Part shown: one piece after another, positions 27,006 through 37,591 of the stretch
Layout of the letters: each line of letters opens with the position of its first letter
Numbering within the stretch: position 1 is the first letter of the stretch
Origin: a virus
IMG/VR virus record: IMGVR_UViG_3300026484_000595
Coordinates: 1-50,904 of that record
Length of the DNA stretch: 50,904 nt
Direction: 5' to 3' (one strand)
Position numbers and translations under genes: made by a program
Notes under the pieces: generated by a model
Told to the model about the DNA's origin: nothing
Databases searched by the model: none
What the model saw: only the letters and a program-made list of their open reading frames with translations

Positions 27006-27850
27006 TACTTGATTTGATATATGAAAAGAAAAACATAATTACATTTAGTGATTTTTCAAAAGACTTAGACTGGAAAGAATATCAATCTTATTCTGTTTGG
27101 AAAAAGGGAAAACCTTTTTACTGGAAAACAGAAAGTAAAGGAAATACAGAATGGTTAAAAATCAACGCTATTGACCCTGTAAAATTGATTAAAATTGATA
27201 TGGATTTTTCCAGAACATTTGAAAAGATAAGAGTTTTATATTCTTTTGACAATGTAAACTGGTATTTGATATGGGAAGGCGATTATATTCCTGAAGAACA
27301 CGAAAATTACAAAGATGTAGAATTTATATTTCTGAAATTTGAATTTGTTAATGTTCAAGAATTTCTTGAAGTAAATAAATTACACATTTATGTTGAAGAT
27401 AAAATAGAATACAATAATGATTGGTTATCTCACAATATAGATATTCTTCTTCCTCACATGATAAAACTTAAAAAACCCAGAATGAATAAAATGCTTGAAG
27501 GGTTTTTGAAAATGCTTGAAAGAAACACTCTTTCTAAAAAACCCTGTCAAGTTAAAGATGTTTCTTTTAATTTTGGTTGTTTTGATGTCAAAGTTCCACC
27601 AAAAATACAAGCTATTCAATGGGATAAAGATGAAATTTATGCTGGTGGAACATATATCTTAGAAATTTTTGTAAAAGAGAAATGTGATATAGCTGTATTG
27701 TTTTCCTATAACAAAATACTTGTGGAAAAAATAGATTGGAATAAATTTAGAGTTTCTTTTCCTGATGAACCTGGTTATTATGAAATGAAAATAATAGTAG
27801 AAAAGGATTCATTATTCACCACATACAAGACAAAGGTTAAGGTGAAATGA
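27002..27850 (+). CDS. Baseplate-associated protein, 282 residues
   Basis: The protein is beta-rich with an N-terminal jelly-roll-like part: VKLIKIDMDFSRTFEKIRVL, SFDNVNWYLIWEGD and FIFLKFEFVNVQEFLEV. That pattern is like a discoidin-type domain. A helical linker at about 150-180 (MIKLKKPRMNKMLEGFLKML) is followed by an Ig-like end domain (about 195-282). It sits in coupled overlaps (ATGA) between gp6 and a gpI-like protein, so a wedge or wedge-fibre connector role is likely. No family name can be assigned. Confidence 0.6.
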   Translation: MILDLIYEKKNIITFSDFSKDLDWKEYQSYSVWKKGKPFYWKTESKGNTEWLKINAIDPVKLIKIDMDFSRTFEKIRVLYSFDNVNWYLIWEGDYIPEEHENYKDVEFIFLKFEFVNVQEFLEVNKLHIYVEDKIEYNNDWLSHNIDILLPHMIKLKKPRMNKMLEGFLKMLERNTLSKKPCQVKDVSFNFGCFDVKVPPKIQAIQWDKDEIYAGGTYILEIFVKEKCDIAVLFSYNKILVEKIDWNKFRVSFPDEPGYYEMKIIVEKDSLFTTYKTKVKVK

Positions 27851-30159
27851 TAGAGGCAAAGTATTATAATCTTGACTGGATGTATGAAATAGATGGAAAA
27901 CTTTATAAATTTGAAAGAGCAGGTAAATCATGGAACGGAAGAGGAGAACTTATACAGAAAGTAGAAGAAGATATTTCCGGTCAAGCTGTAAAAATCACAT
28001 TACCTCCAGGAAGAGATTACAAATTTGCAATAGGACTTAGTAATTATCCTATAAAAAGAATTATCTATCCCGATGATTTTCTATATGCAGCAATTATAGA
28101 TGGATTTGATGGTGTTATAGTTTTTAGAGATTATTTTAAAGAACTAACGAAATTTATTTTCAATCCAGAAGTTCCTAATGAAATTCTCTTAAAATATGAG
28201 CACAAAAGATGGGTCTTTTACTTTAACAAAAATAAAATTGTTGAAAGTGAAATTACAGATTTTCAATTACCTTTAAAAATACAAATTTTATCTTACTGGA
28301 ATCCAAGTTATCCTATTATAGTTGATTATTACAAGAGTCTTGTTGAACCTATTTTCATAATTGATGTTGAACCTAAAGAAGAGAAGACACTTGAAAATCA
28401 CTATGCAGAAGTTTCTGCTTTTACGAATAGATTTACTTTCAAATTCAATAAACCATTTAATCCATCTACCATGAATTCACTAACTATAAAAGTTTACAAA
28501 AATATTCATGAGGATATTACAGAAAAATTTTCATTTGCTTATGATTCAGATGACACAATTTCTTTAATTTATCATGGAGAACAACTTGAACCTGGAACAC
28601 TTTATTCTTTTTCCTTTTCTGATAAAATAAAAGGTGCTGATGGTGCTTATCATAGATATGAAGAATTCTCATTCAGAACTTTTGATGTTTTTGAAGAATA
28701 TGACCATTATTTTAATGAATACAATAAAAATCCATTAGACGTTTACTTCCAGGCAATAAATTTGAAAAATCTTATAGATATAGATGCACTTCTGAAAAAC
28801 AAAAAATTTTATGACTTTGTATATTTCCATACAGAATACAACTCAGAATATGACAAATACAATGTGAATCCTAAAGAAATAGCAATTGTCAAAAATAGCG
28901 AAACTCTTTTTGACCTTTACAAAAAGCAATACCTTTACAACTACACAGCTTATGCTGATGCTTTAGGTTCGGATGAATTTACAAAGTTCTTAATTAAAAA
29001 TATTGAAAAGAATAATCTTTTCAAAGGAACAAAGCAACAATTAACCTTTATTGTTTCTGTTTTAGGTATGAGCAATAACTACTTTATTACTGAAGTTAAT
29101 CCTGACCCATATTTTGTTGCTCATTATAGAATAAATTCAAATCTTCCCGAATTAATGTATAATAATTTGATTAAACCATCATCTAACATTGTAGGTTTTA
29201 AAGACTTCTATTTTGAAATTCCGCCGATAGGACCTAACTATTATGATGTTTTTGAACCTGAACAAAAAGTTAAAGAAACTACTTCAATTCTTGTTTTAAA
29301 ACCTTCTTACTTAGACATTTACTATGATTTCTATATCAATCCTAAAAGAAGTTGTTGCCCTAATTTTTATTCCATTTCTGATGTAGGTAATGTTCCTGTT
29401 GAAGATTTAACAAAACATTATAAACATGGATTTAGTAAAGCAAAATATCAGGTAAATCTTGATTATGATTCTTTTAATCTATGGTTTGAACTTTTAAAAT
29501 CACCCATTAAAAAAGAAAAATCAAAAATTTATTCCACATCACCAACTAAATTTTACTATAAGCATGAAAAATCTCTTGGTATAGGTTTAAAATTCTACTG
29601 GGAATTCTGGAAAAGAGGCATAAAAGTTTACGAATATGAAACTACTTTCAATGAGGTTTCTGGTGAATTAAAAGAAGAAGGTAATTATGAAGTTTACCTC
29701 AGAATAGAAAACCAAAATTGGTATAAAAGAATTCCTATAGACTCCCTGGTATGTTTTGTCCATCAACAAATAAACTTCTGCTGTAAACATTCAGAAAACA
29801 GTTTAAATGTCAAAACTGACAGTAAAGAAGATAATTGGAAAGGTCTGGAGATAAATCACTTCTTAGAAGATTATAGATTACCAAGGAAAACTATTCTCTA
29901 TGAAGAATTTGAAAGAAAAGATGAAATTGATACTTCTAAATGGGATGTAAATATTTTTGATGAAGAAATTCAAATTAAATGGATTAAACCACAAGATGTA
30001 AAAGTGTTTGTAAACTTCTTTAAGAATAACAAAAAAGTTAATAAAATCCTTTTGAAAAGATATGAGTTAAAAATACCAAAGATTTTTGATAAAATTGAAG
30101 TTGAATACATTGATTACAACAACAAAAAAATTAAAAGTGAGACTATTTGGAGGAGATGA
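27847..30159 (+). CDS. Baseplate wedge protein with Ig-like and tail-protein-I-like parts
   Basis: The 770-residue protein starts with a beta domain (about 1-170). Residues about 172-278 look like a bacterial Ig-like domain (FTFKFNKPFNPSTMNSLTI, then LEPGTLYSFSFSDKIKG). Residues about 279-430 have features of the P2 tail protein I family: helical pairs, then LIKNIEKNNLFKGTKQQLTF, like the family's K-G-T helix. T4 gp7 occupies a similar place in the wedge, between gp6 and gp8. The last 300 residues are beta-rich. Its position between gp6 and gp8-like genes supports a gp7-type role (inference). Confidence 0.65.
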   Translation: MIEAKYYNLDWMYEIDGKLYKFERAGKSWNGRGELIQKVEEDISGQAVKITLPPGRDYKFAIGLSNYPIKRIIYPDDFLYAAIIDGFDGVIVFRDYFKELTKFIFNPEVPNEILLKYEHKRWVFYFNKNKIVESEITDFQLPLKIQILSYWNPSYPIIVDYYKSLVEPIFIIDVEPKEEKTLENHYAEVSAFTNRFTFKFNKPFNPSTMNSLTIKVYKNIHEDITEKFSFAYDSDDTISLIYHGEQLEPGTLYSFSFSDKIKGADGAYHRYEEFSFRTFDVFEEYDHYFNEYNKNPLDVYFQAINLKNLIDIDALLKNKKFYDFVYFHTEYNSEYDKYNVNPKEIAIVKNSETLFDLYKKQYLYNYTAYADALGSDEFTKFLIKNIEKNNLFKGTKQQLTFIVSVLGMSNNYFITEVNPDPYFVAHYRINSNLPELMYNNLIKPSSNIVGFKDFYFEIPPIGPNYYDVFEPEQKVKETTSILVLKPSYLDIYYDFYINPKRSCCPNFYSISDVGNVPVEDLTKHYKHGFSKAKYQVNLDYDSFNLWFELLKSPIKKEKSKIYSTSPTKFYYKHEKSLGIGLKFYWEFWKRGIKVYEYETTFNEVSGELKEEGNYEVYLRIENQNWYKRIPIDSLVCFVHQQINFCCKHSENSLNVKTDSKEDNWKGLEINHFLEDYRLPRKTILYEEFERKDEIDTSKWDVNIFDEEIQIKWIKPQDVKVFVNFFKNNKKVNKILLKRYELKIPKIFDKIEVEYIDYNNKKIKSETIWRR

Positions 30160-30162
30160 TAA

Positions 30163-31560
30163 ATGACAGAAATAAGATATACATATCTTAGTGGAACACT
30201 AATTCCTTATGATATAAAGTTTATTTCTGAAATTTTCAGAAGCGAAAGAGCATATCTTGGTTTTGCAAGACATGAACCAGCATGGGGACAGGGAACTTTA
30301 ATCAAAGTAGAAAAAGTTGGAAGTGGTAGTTTTCCTGTTGATTATGTTGAATATTTTGGTGGTGAAGGAAAATATGTTGATGATATGTGCAGAACATTAG
30401 GTTATTCTGGAGGTAGTAATAGAATTTTTATAGCAAGAATTCCTCCAGAAAAAGCTAATTCTACAAATCTAAACGATTTTGAATTTATACCTGAAAATGA
30501 AATTGGGCAAATTTATGTTAAATGGTTTAATGACAGCTGGTTCTTTGTTGAAGGACTAAGACCGCAATACTACTTTGATTTGGATTATGAATATTTCATT
30601 TTCCCTGCTTCAAAGGATATAAACCTGAGATTTCATATAGAAAGAATTAAAAAAGATAGATTCCCAAAGTTTACAGAAAGATGTAAATTAGCTTATTCAA
30701 CTTCAAGTGAAAAACCTACTACAATTTTAGCAGAAGCAGGGGATTTATTAAGAACTTTGAATACTCTTGGTGAAGAAGTTATTACTCATTTGAATCCATC
30801 TTTTGACATGCCTGATGATTTAAAAGATTTAACTTTCTGGATAATTGATGAAAATGGTGGAATAATTTATCCAAATTTAAAATATGTTGAAACTGTAATA
30901 ACAGATACAGAAAAATTTATGGTTTTTGAATATGAAAATATCCAAGGCAATTTTACCAGATTAAAAGTTACAACAAATATAGAATCTCTTTCTAATTTAG
31001 CTATCTATCCTGAAAGCACTCCTTATCTTTTCTATGCTAAACCTATTGCTGATGATAATCCTCCTCCCTTAAGAAGTGCTTATATTAGGGATGGACAAAT
31101 AGAAAAATCTATCTTTGACGTTAGAGGCATTATAAAAATTAAAAAAGAAGAAGTCTGGTATGCCAAAAGAATTACAGATGAAAATGAAAGAAACTACCTT
31201 GTAGGTGAAGGTTGGGAATTAGTTTCAATTGTTGTTGATGAAGAAACAAACACTCTTGCTTACTATGCAAAAACACAGGATAGAGATAAAGCTATAAATG
31301 CTAATTTTGATTCAATTTATATAGAAAAGGAAGTTCCAAATGATATTCCAACACAGGACATTTATAGACAACTTTTCATTTGCTTTGCTCCAAAGGATAA
31401 AGATGGTTTTGATTGTATGGAAAACTTTTATACATGGGAAGAATTATTCAATAAAAATAAATGGAGATACGATATAGGTGTTTTAATCTATCTGGCTAAC
31501 AAAATACCGGTTTATAGGAAATATATAAACGGAACAGAGAAATTTGTTCTAATACTGTAA
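30163..31560 (+). CDS. 8: Baseplate wedge protein, T4 gp8-like
   Basis: The 465-residue protein resembles T4 gp8 at both ends. Residues about 20-42 (EIFRSERAYLGFARHEPAWG) match the T4 pattern of a mobile N-terminus followed by F-x-R-x-E-P-W. The last 20 residues (IPVYRKYINGTEKFVLIL) match the gp8 closing strand that ends in a hydrophobic run. The middle is longer than T4 gp8 (334 residues) and carries beta inserts. It follows the gp6 and gpI-like genes, as expected in a wedge module, and starts three bases after the previous stop with GGAGATGATAA as the ribosome site. The assignment rests on motifs and order. Confidence 0.7.
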   Translation: MTEIRYTYLSGTLIPYDIKFISEIFRSERAYLGFARHEPAWGQGTLIKVEKVGSGSFPVDYVEYFGGEGKYVDDMCRTLGYSGGSNRIFIARIPPEKANSTNLNDFEFIPENEIGQIYVKWFNDSWFFVEGLRPQYYFDLDYEYFIFPASKDINLRFHIERIKKDRFPKFTERCKLAYSTSSEKPTTILAEAGDLLRTLNTLGEEVITHLNPSFDMPDDLKDLTFWIIDENGGIIYPNLKYVETVITDTEKFMVFEYENIQGNFTRLKVTTNIESLSNLAIYPESTPYLFYAKPIADDNPPPLRSAYIRDGQIEKSIFDVRGIIKIKKEEVWYAKRITDENERNYLVGEGWELVSIVVDEETNTLAYYAKTQDRDKAINANFDSIYIEKEVPNDIPTQDIYRQLFICFAPKDKDGFDCMENFYTWEELFNKNKWRYDIGVLIYLANKIPVYRKYINGTEKFVLIL

Positions 31561-31574
31561 GGAGATAAAAAGAG

Positions 31575-33836
31575 ATGGCAAATGAAAGGTATAAAATACC
31601 TTTAAATGTTTCACTATACAACTTAACTGAAAATCTCAATCAATTTTTTGAAGAGTTATTGTATTCTGGTTCTGAAAATTTGATAATAAATGCCAACTTT
31701 AACGATTACTTCTATTCCAACTCCAAAGGAACTTATATAATTCCTGGATGGAAATTTAATTTTCAGGTTACTCCTCAGAAATTTGAAAAAGAACACAACT
31801 TTGCAAGATTCACTTTAAATTCAGGTGAAAAAATAATCAATGAAATTGATGCTAAGCAATTTAAAAATGATAGTTATTATACACTCAATCTAATTCTTAA
31901 AACTGAAAAAAGAGTAAAAGTAAAATTTTCTGGCGTTGAAGATAATCTTATTGTTTTAGTTGATGACACTACAATAGATGACAAAATTGAAGTTATTCTT
32001 GAAGGTTCAGATGAAAAACAAATTGTTTGTGGTTTCTTTAAAACAAATGAATATGAAATAGTAGATTATCCATTTGTCTTAACAATTGAATCTTTAGATG
32101 ATTTTAACGTCATAGAAATATATGATGTTTCTATATGTGGCGGATTAATTCAAAGAACAAATTTAAGAACAAAAGAAGGAATTGAAATTTTTACAAGATT
32201 TAAAGATGGAAAATGGCAAATTTCAAATGATTATGAAAATTGGTGGGATATTTTAACTAAATCAGATACGCAATTCATTAAGAATCTTGCTAAAGATGTT
32301 CTAAATGCATCTTTAAAGGATGGTATTCAAAAAGGCATCAAAGTTTGGTATGATGGAAATTTAAACTTTGATGTAAATGATTTCAAATTAACATTCCAAG
32401 GTGATGTTTCAGGAGAGAATGTAATAAGAGATTTAACAGATACACGAATAACGTTAAAAGTAAACTCCTTAAATGGAATACCTGTTGAAGATTTTGCTTT
32501 AAGAGATTTGAGCAATGTTTTAAATGAAGTTATAATTGAAAAAGTTAAAGAAGTTGATGGTTCTGGTTCTGGTTTAGATGCTGATTTACTGGATGGAAAA
32601 CATGCAGAAGAATTTGCTTATGTAAATCTTGAAAATGTTAACTCAGTAGATGTTCTACACAAAATTTTACCTGTTGATGGACATTTATCCGGTTTAGATG
32701 CTGATACTCTTGATGGTTATCATGCTTCTCATTTTGCTACAAATGATAATGTAGTTCATAAAACAGGTGATGAAGAAATTTCAGGAAACAAAATCTTTAA
32801 TAACAATCTAACAGTTAAAGGAAATCTTTATGTTTTAGGAGAAACTGTTAATCTTGAAGTTTCTAATTTGAATGTTGAAGATAATGTTATTCTCCTAAAC
32901 AAAGGAGAAGACTCAGGACAGGTAAGTTCCGGGATAGCAGGAATAGAAATTGATAGGAGTCCTTCTAAATCTGCAAGGTTAGTTTTTGATGAAACAGATG
33001 ATAGATGGAAAGTTGATTTTGGTGATGAAGTTTTAAGAACAATTCTTGTAGAAACTGATGATATTGTCCAGGATGAATTTTTCTTCAAAACTTCTATTCC
33101 AAATAATCTATCTACATGGAGACCAAAAGATAGTGAATATGTTTTTGTAGGTGGTGTTGAAATTCCAAATGATTTTGGAAGAGATTGTTATATTTCTTTT
33201 CATAATGCAGGCAACCACAAATTACATATAGTTTTAGATGGAGATATTTGGTTAAATGAAGGAAGTCATAGAGCAGCTTATGATAATCTTTCAAATGTTA
33301 AAAATACTGTTGTAAGAGATAAAGTAGATGATTTTTTCCTTAGAAAAGACCAAACTTCATTACCAACTGAAAATGAAATGTTTAATTTAGGAAGTGAAGA
33401 TTATCATTGGAATGGAATTTATGCTAAAATGTTTTATGGAACTGCTTATGAAGCACTTTATGCAGATATTGCGGAAAAATATATCTTACCTGATAATGTT
33501 GAACCCGGTGATGTTATAGTAGTTTCAGAAAATCCCGAATATGAAGGTGAAAAAAGTAATGAAATAGCAAGTGCTAAAGTATTGGGTGTTGTTTCTGAAA
33601 ACCCCGGATTTCTTTTGAATAGATGTGAAAAAGGAAAACCTATTGCTCTTAAAGGAAAAGTGAAATGCAAAGTTTTTGGAAAAGTTAAAAAGGGAGATAT
33701 TTTAGTTAGTTATTACAATGGAATGGCAATTTCAATAGATTATTTGAAAGAACAGGGAATAGAAATTAATAACTATGCAGTTGTTGGTATAGCACTTGAA
33801 GATGGCGAAAACGAAAAGATTTTGATAAAAGTTTAA
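31575..33836 (+). CDS. Tail fibre protein A, plus-strand
   Basis: The 753-residue protein has an N-terminal domain (about 1-230) that is paralogous to the next gene's; both share NSGE.I..EI and FI.A.F-type segments and end in a G(K/R)W-type motif. Then come fibre repeats (VDGSGSGLDADLLDGKHAEEFAY and VDGHLSGLDADTLDGYHASHFA). A block with GDEEISGNKIF, EDNVILLNKGE and SSGIAGIEIDRSPS is closely shared with the minus-strand fibre at 17870-20248. The end domain starts YADIAEKYILPDNVEPGDV. It is translated behind AAGGAG. Such fibres bind the host surface and assemble as trimers. The shared modules make exchange between the copies likely. Confidence 0.85.
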   Translation: MANERYKIPLNVSLYNLTENLNQFFEELLYSGSENLIINANFNDYFYSNSKGTYIIPGWKFNFQVTPQKFEKEHNFARFTLNSGEKIINEIDAKQFKNDSYYTLNLILKTEKRVKVKFSGVEDNLIVLVDDTTIDDKIEVILEGSDEKQIVCGFFKTNEYEIVDYPFVLTIESLDDFNVIEIYDVSICGGLIQRTNLRTKEGIEIFTRFKDGKWQISNDYENWWDILTKSDTQFIKNLAKDVLNASLKDGIQKGIKVWYDGNLNFDVNDFKLTFQGDVSGENVIRDLTDTRITLKVNSLNGIPVEDFALRDLSNVLNEVIIEKVKEVDGSGSGLDADLLDGKHAEEFAYVNLENVNSVDVLHKILPVDGHLSGLDADTLDGYHASHFATNDNVVHKTGDEEISGNKIFNNNLTVKGNLYVLGETVNLEVSNLNVEDNVILLNKGEDSGQVSSGIAGIEIDRSPSKSARLVFDETDDRWKVDFGDEVLRTILVETDDIVQDEFFFKTSIPNNLSTWRPKDSEYVFVGGVEIPNDFGRDCYISFHNAGNHKLHIVLDGDIWLNEGSHRAAYDNLSNVKNTVVRDKVDDFFLRKDQTSLPTENEMFNLGSEDYHWNGIYAKMFYGTAYEALYADIAEKYILPDNVEPGDVIVVSENPEYEGEKSNEIASAKVLGVVSENPGFLLNRCEKGKPIALKGKVKCKVFGKVKKGDILVSYYNGMAISIDYLKEQGIEINNYAVVGIALEDGENEKILIKV

Positions 33837-33850
33837 AAGAGGGGATATAG

Positions 33851-36800
33851 ATGTTTAATGAGCAATACAAGTTAGCTCAATGTGATGGAATATATAACTT
33901 CTTTGAAAAATTTAACAAAGTGCTTGAATCCTACTTCTTCCAGGGAACCAAAAATTTCATAGATAATGCACATTTTAAAACTATTCTTTTTGATGAAAAT
34001 GAAAACGTATATAGAATCCCAAGATGGAAAACATCTTTTAAATTAAAAGAAGATAAATTTAAAAAAGTTCCTTATGGAATTGAATTTTATCTCAATTCTG
34101 GTGAATATATAGAACAAGAAATATCTGAAGGTCTTATTCCTGAGCATTATTATACATTGGTTGTTGTTTTAAAACCTTATAAACCTATAAAATTAAATCT
34201 TGAAGGCAATTATGTAATTGATGGCTGTGAAAGTGGTTGTGAAGAAATCTTTCCACCAAGAAAATTTGGAATTTATCTAAAACAATTCAAATTTGTAAGA
34301 GTTGATGGAAAAATAAAAATCAAAATAGAAGCACTTGAAGATGATACAACAGTCTATATATGCAATGTTAATCTTTATGAAGGTTTTATAGAACAAGTAG
34401 GTGTTTTTGAAACCAAAGATGGTATTAATGTAGCTACAAGATATGGTGAAAATCATAGATGGGAATTAACAAATGATGGTGAAAATTGGTATGAAATTTT
34501 GGTTAATGATGGAAAACTAAAGGAGATAATCAAAAACGTTTTTAATGAATTAATTGATGATTGGTGGTCTCAGGATAGAATTGGTTTGCAAAGAGGTATA
34601 AAAGTTTGGATTGATAATAATAAGAAAATCAATTTTGATGTAAATGATTTCAACATAAAACTTAAAGGTGATGTAATAGGTGAAGCTAAAGTAATTGACA
34701 ACAATGATGTTGAAATTGACACAAGAGTTATAAACATAGGAGAAGTAAGCAACAAATTTGCATATAAAGATTTAAGCAATGTTGATTCTGAAGATGTTTT
34801 AGAAAAAGTTAAAGAGGTTGATGGTTCTGGTTCTGGTTTAGATGCTGATTTGCTGGATGGCTATGATTCTAAAGATTTTATGCCTAATCCTATCAACTTA
34901 AGAATTACTCATATTGGTGATACAGATTTTCTTGATTTGCCTGTTGACCCAGACTTTTCTGGTTCAGCAATTCCTTTAAGAGGTGGATGTCCTTTTGTCC
35001 ATCCTGAAAATTCAAGATATTGGTATGGTCTAAGAGTTGGAACAAATTATTTTGAAAACAGATTATATTACTACAAATTTGATAAGGATTTAAACTTTAT
35101 TACCTACGGAATTGAATATAGACCTCTTTGGTTAAAAGAAAATGAATGGTATTCCTGGATTTATTCGGGAAATGAACATGGATTTTTAGCAAAACTCAAC
35201 GATTCAAATGGAAATACAAAATACCATTGGATTCACACTAATGGAACTATGGATTATCGTAAACATGAATTCACAGATGTTACTGATATAATAGAAGGTG
35301 GATTTACAGGTTTAGCTTACGTAAAAGAAGTTGAAAAATGGATTTTTATTAGGCAAATAGATAATGGACAAAAAATAACAGTTTATGATAAAGATTTCAA
35401 TGTTCTTGATGAAACATTCATCATTAAAAAGAGTGAACTTGATTTAGGTGAATGGAGTTTTGGAAGTTGGTTCCATTCATCTGCCAACCAAGTCTTTTAT
35501 TACATAGAAAATGATAAAATTTACATTTTTGATGGTATTGGATTATGGATTTATAAACCTTTGGATTCCAAGGAAATTTGCCTAAGAGGATATATGATTT
35601 TTGATTTGAAAACAAATAAACTTTCAAGAAAATTCCCACTTCCGGAATCAGGAAAATATTCCTATCCAGAACATCCTATCTTTGCTAATCATGCACTTTT
35701 CAGATTTTATTATCATTTCATTAGACCATTTGATGAAAATAGAACCATATGGATTAAACAACATACAGAAGATTCTTATGGATATCATATTTTTTACATC
35801 ATAGATAAACCTTTCAAACAATTCTTAAAAGATGATTTAATTGATGGAATGACTTCTCAGACTACTTCGGCAATCTATATTCCTGATGATGCTTCTCTTA
35901 TTGGTAAAAGAATTTATAACACATTACCTTTCCGTTTCAAAGGTGATAAAAAAGATTATGTATTAGTCAAAGGTTTACATAAAAAGGACAAAAATCATTT
36001 AGAAGCAACTTCTTGTCTTGTTATAAATCCTAACTTTGATAATCCAAAAGAAAAACCTGAAGATATTAAAACTCTTTCATGGAATGTAGTATTGCCTTAT
36101 TTCAAAGAAGAAACAGGAGATTTCTTCCTTTATTTCTTGGACGAAGGAAACAAAAAATTTGAAATAGTTGATAACTACAATAAACTTATAAATCAAAGTC
36201 AATGGTTATGGAGCAATTATTATGGCGGTTGGGATGAAAATGATATTAAAGAAACTATTTTAAATCATTACAACATTCAAAATCCAGAAAAATTTGATGT
36301 TAGAGTATTTCCTATTCCTGAAATGCCAAATAAATTATTTGTTGTTTATGGTTTAATGAAGAAAGTTTCTGATACCGAAATAAGAAGTATTGCAGGTTGC
36401 TGTGTTTTTAAGAAGAATTATAATGATGTTTTTCCCGGTTCAAACTTCTTGACCTTTTTTGATTCAACATCTTCAAGTTGGCGATTAGCAATGGGAAGAA
36501 ATAGTGGTGATGCTTGTTTCTTAAAAACTCCAAACGATGAATATGTTGTAGCATTCCAGACACATTGGTTTGCAACATTAGGGGGTAATACTTCAAATTT
36601 CTATTCTGTTTATCTTGGACATGTTGAAAATGATTTTGTTAACATTTCTATTCTCAAAAACTTTGGAAACTATCCAACATGGATGAGAGCAGAAATAGGA
36701 ATTCATCCACATTATGGTCTATATATAACAGAATCCTTTAATGAAGGACTTGTAGCTTCTAAAATGAGATATCAAGGAAATACTTCAATTTATGATTCTT

Positions 36801-37591
36801 TCCGTTCATCTCTTTCTAATGAAAAAGTTTTCTTAACAGTAGTTCCTTCTCTAAAATTTGATGTTGTTTTCCCTGAAATTGATATGTTTATCAATGGTCA
36901 ATACTTCTTATCAGAAAAGAAAATCTTCAAACTTGAACCAAATAAAACATATTACTTCTTTGTAAAGAAAGATACCAAACCTGTAATATATCATACTGAT
37001 GAAATTACACCTGATACATTATCAGACATTTATATTGGATATGTTATAACTGACAATATAGGCATCAAAGAATCAGAATTTCATAAACAATTTCTAATTG
37101 ATACATATAAAACATTTGGTTTTGAACCTTATTGGGATGAAGTAGTAAATCTTGGTTCTGAAAACAACAAGTTTAAACATGTATACGCCAAAATGTTCTA
37201 TGGAACTGCTTACGAATCTCTTTATGCTGACTTAGCTGAAAAATACACAGTAAAAGGTAATCCCAAACCCGGTGATGTTATTCTAATTAGTGAAGATGAA
37301 AACTATGATGGTGAAATTTCAAATGAAATAGCAAGTGCTAAAGTATTAGGTGTTGTTTCTGAAAACCCTGGATTCATTCTTGGAAAAGAAGGTGTTCCAA
37401 TAGCTTTAAAAGGTAAGGTAAAATGTAAAGTAAAAGGTCCGGTTAAGAAAGGAGAAATTCTTGTATCTTACTATGATGGATATGCTATTTCTATAAGAAA
37501 CGTAAAAAATCTTCCACCGATATTTGATAAAGTTGGTGTTGCTCTTGAATCTACTGATAAGGAAGAAGATTATATCTTAATAAAAATGTGA
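33851..37591 (+). CDS. Tail fibre protein B with large receptor-binding insert
   Basis: The 1246-residue protein shares its N-terminal domain (about 1-235) with fibre A and its end domain (YADLAEKYTVKGNPKPGDV) with both other fibres. A single VDGSGSGLDADLLDG repeat lies near residue 325. Between about 345 and 1090 there is a large insert not present in fibre A, made of aromatic-rich beta segments with repeated WxxxF and GGW-type turns, possibly a beta-propeller-like receptor domain. The insert probably sets host specificity (inference). The start has AAGAGGGG upstream, and the end touches the next small ORF in a TGATG overlap. Confidence 0.85.
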   Translation: MFNEQYKLAQCDGIYNFFEKFNKVLESYFFQGTKNFIDNAHFKTILFDENENVYRIPRWKTSFKLKEDKFKKVPYGIEFYLNSGEYIEQEISEGLIPEHYYTLVVVLKPYKPIKLNLEGNYVIDGCESGCEEIFPPRKFGIYLKQFKFVRVDGKIKIKIEALEDDTTVYICNVNLYEGFIEQVGVFETKDGINVATRYGENHRWELTNDGENWYEILVNDGKLKEIIKNVFNELIDDWWSQDRIGLQRGIKVWIDNNKKINFDVNDFNIKLKGDVIGEAKVIDNNDVEIDTRVINIGEVSNKFAYKDLSNVDSEDVLEKVKEVDGSGSGLDADLLDGYDSKDFMPNPINLRITHIGDTDFLDLPVDPDFSGSAIPLRGGCPFVHPENSRYWYGLRVGTNYFENRLYYYKFDKDLNFITYGIEYRPLWLKENEWYSWIYSGNEHGFLAKLNDSNGNTKYHWIHTNGTMDYRKHEFTDVTDIIEGGFTGLAYVKEVEKWIFIRQIDNGQKITVYDKDFNVLDETFIIKKSELDLGEWSFGSWFHSSANQVFYYIENDKIYIFDGIGLWIYKPLDSKEICLRGYMIFDLKTNKLSRKFPLPESGKYSYPEHPIFANHALFRFYYHFIRPFDENRTIWIKQHTEDSYGYHIFYIIDKPFKQFLKDDLIDGMTSQTTSAIYIPDDASLIGKRIYNTLPFRFKGDKKDYVLVKGLHKKDKNHLEATSCLVINPNFDNPKEKPEDIKTLSWNVVLPYFKEETGDFFLYFLDEGNKKFEIVDNYNKLINQSQWLWSNYYGGWDENDIKETILNHYNIQNPEKFDVRVFPIPEMPNKLFVVYGLMKKVSDTEIRSIAGCCVFKKNYNDVFPGSNFLTFFDSTSSSWRLAMGRNSGDACFLKTPNDEYVVAFQTHWFATLGGNTSNFYSVYLGHVENDFVNISILKNFGNYPTWMRAEIGIHPHYGLYITESFNEGLVASKMRYQGNTSIYDSFRSSLSNEKVFLTVVPSLKFDVVFPEIDMFINGQYFLSEKKIFKLEPNKTYYFFVKKDTKPVIYHTDEITPDTLSDIYIGYVITDNIGIKESEFHKQFLIDTYKTFGFEPYWDEVVNLGSENNKFKHVYAKMFYGTAYESLYADLAEKYTVKGNPKPGDVILISEDENYDGEISNEIASAKVLGVVSENPGFILGKEGVPIALKGKVKCKVKGPVKKGEILVSYYDGYAISIRNVKNLPPIFDKVGVALESTDKEEDYILIKM

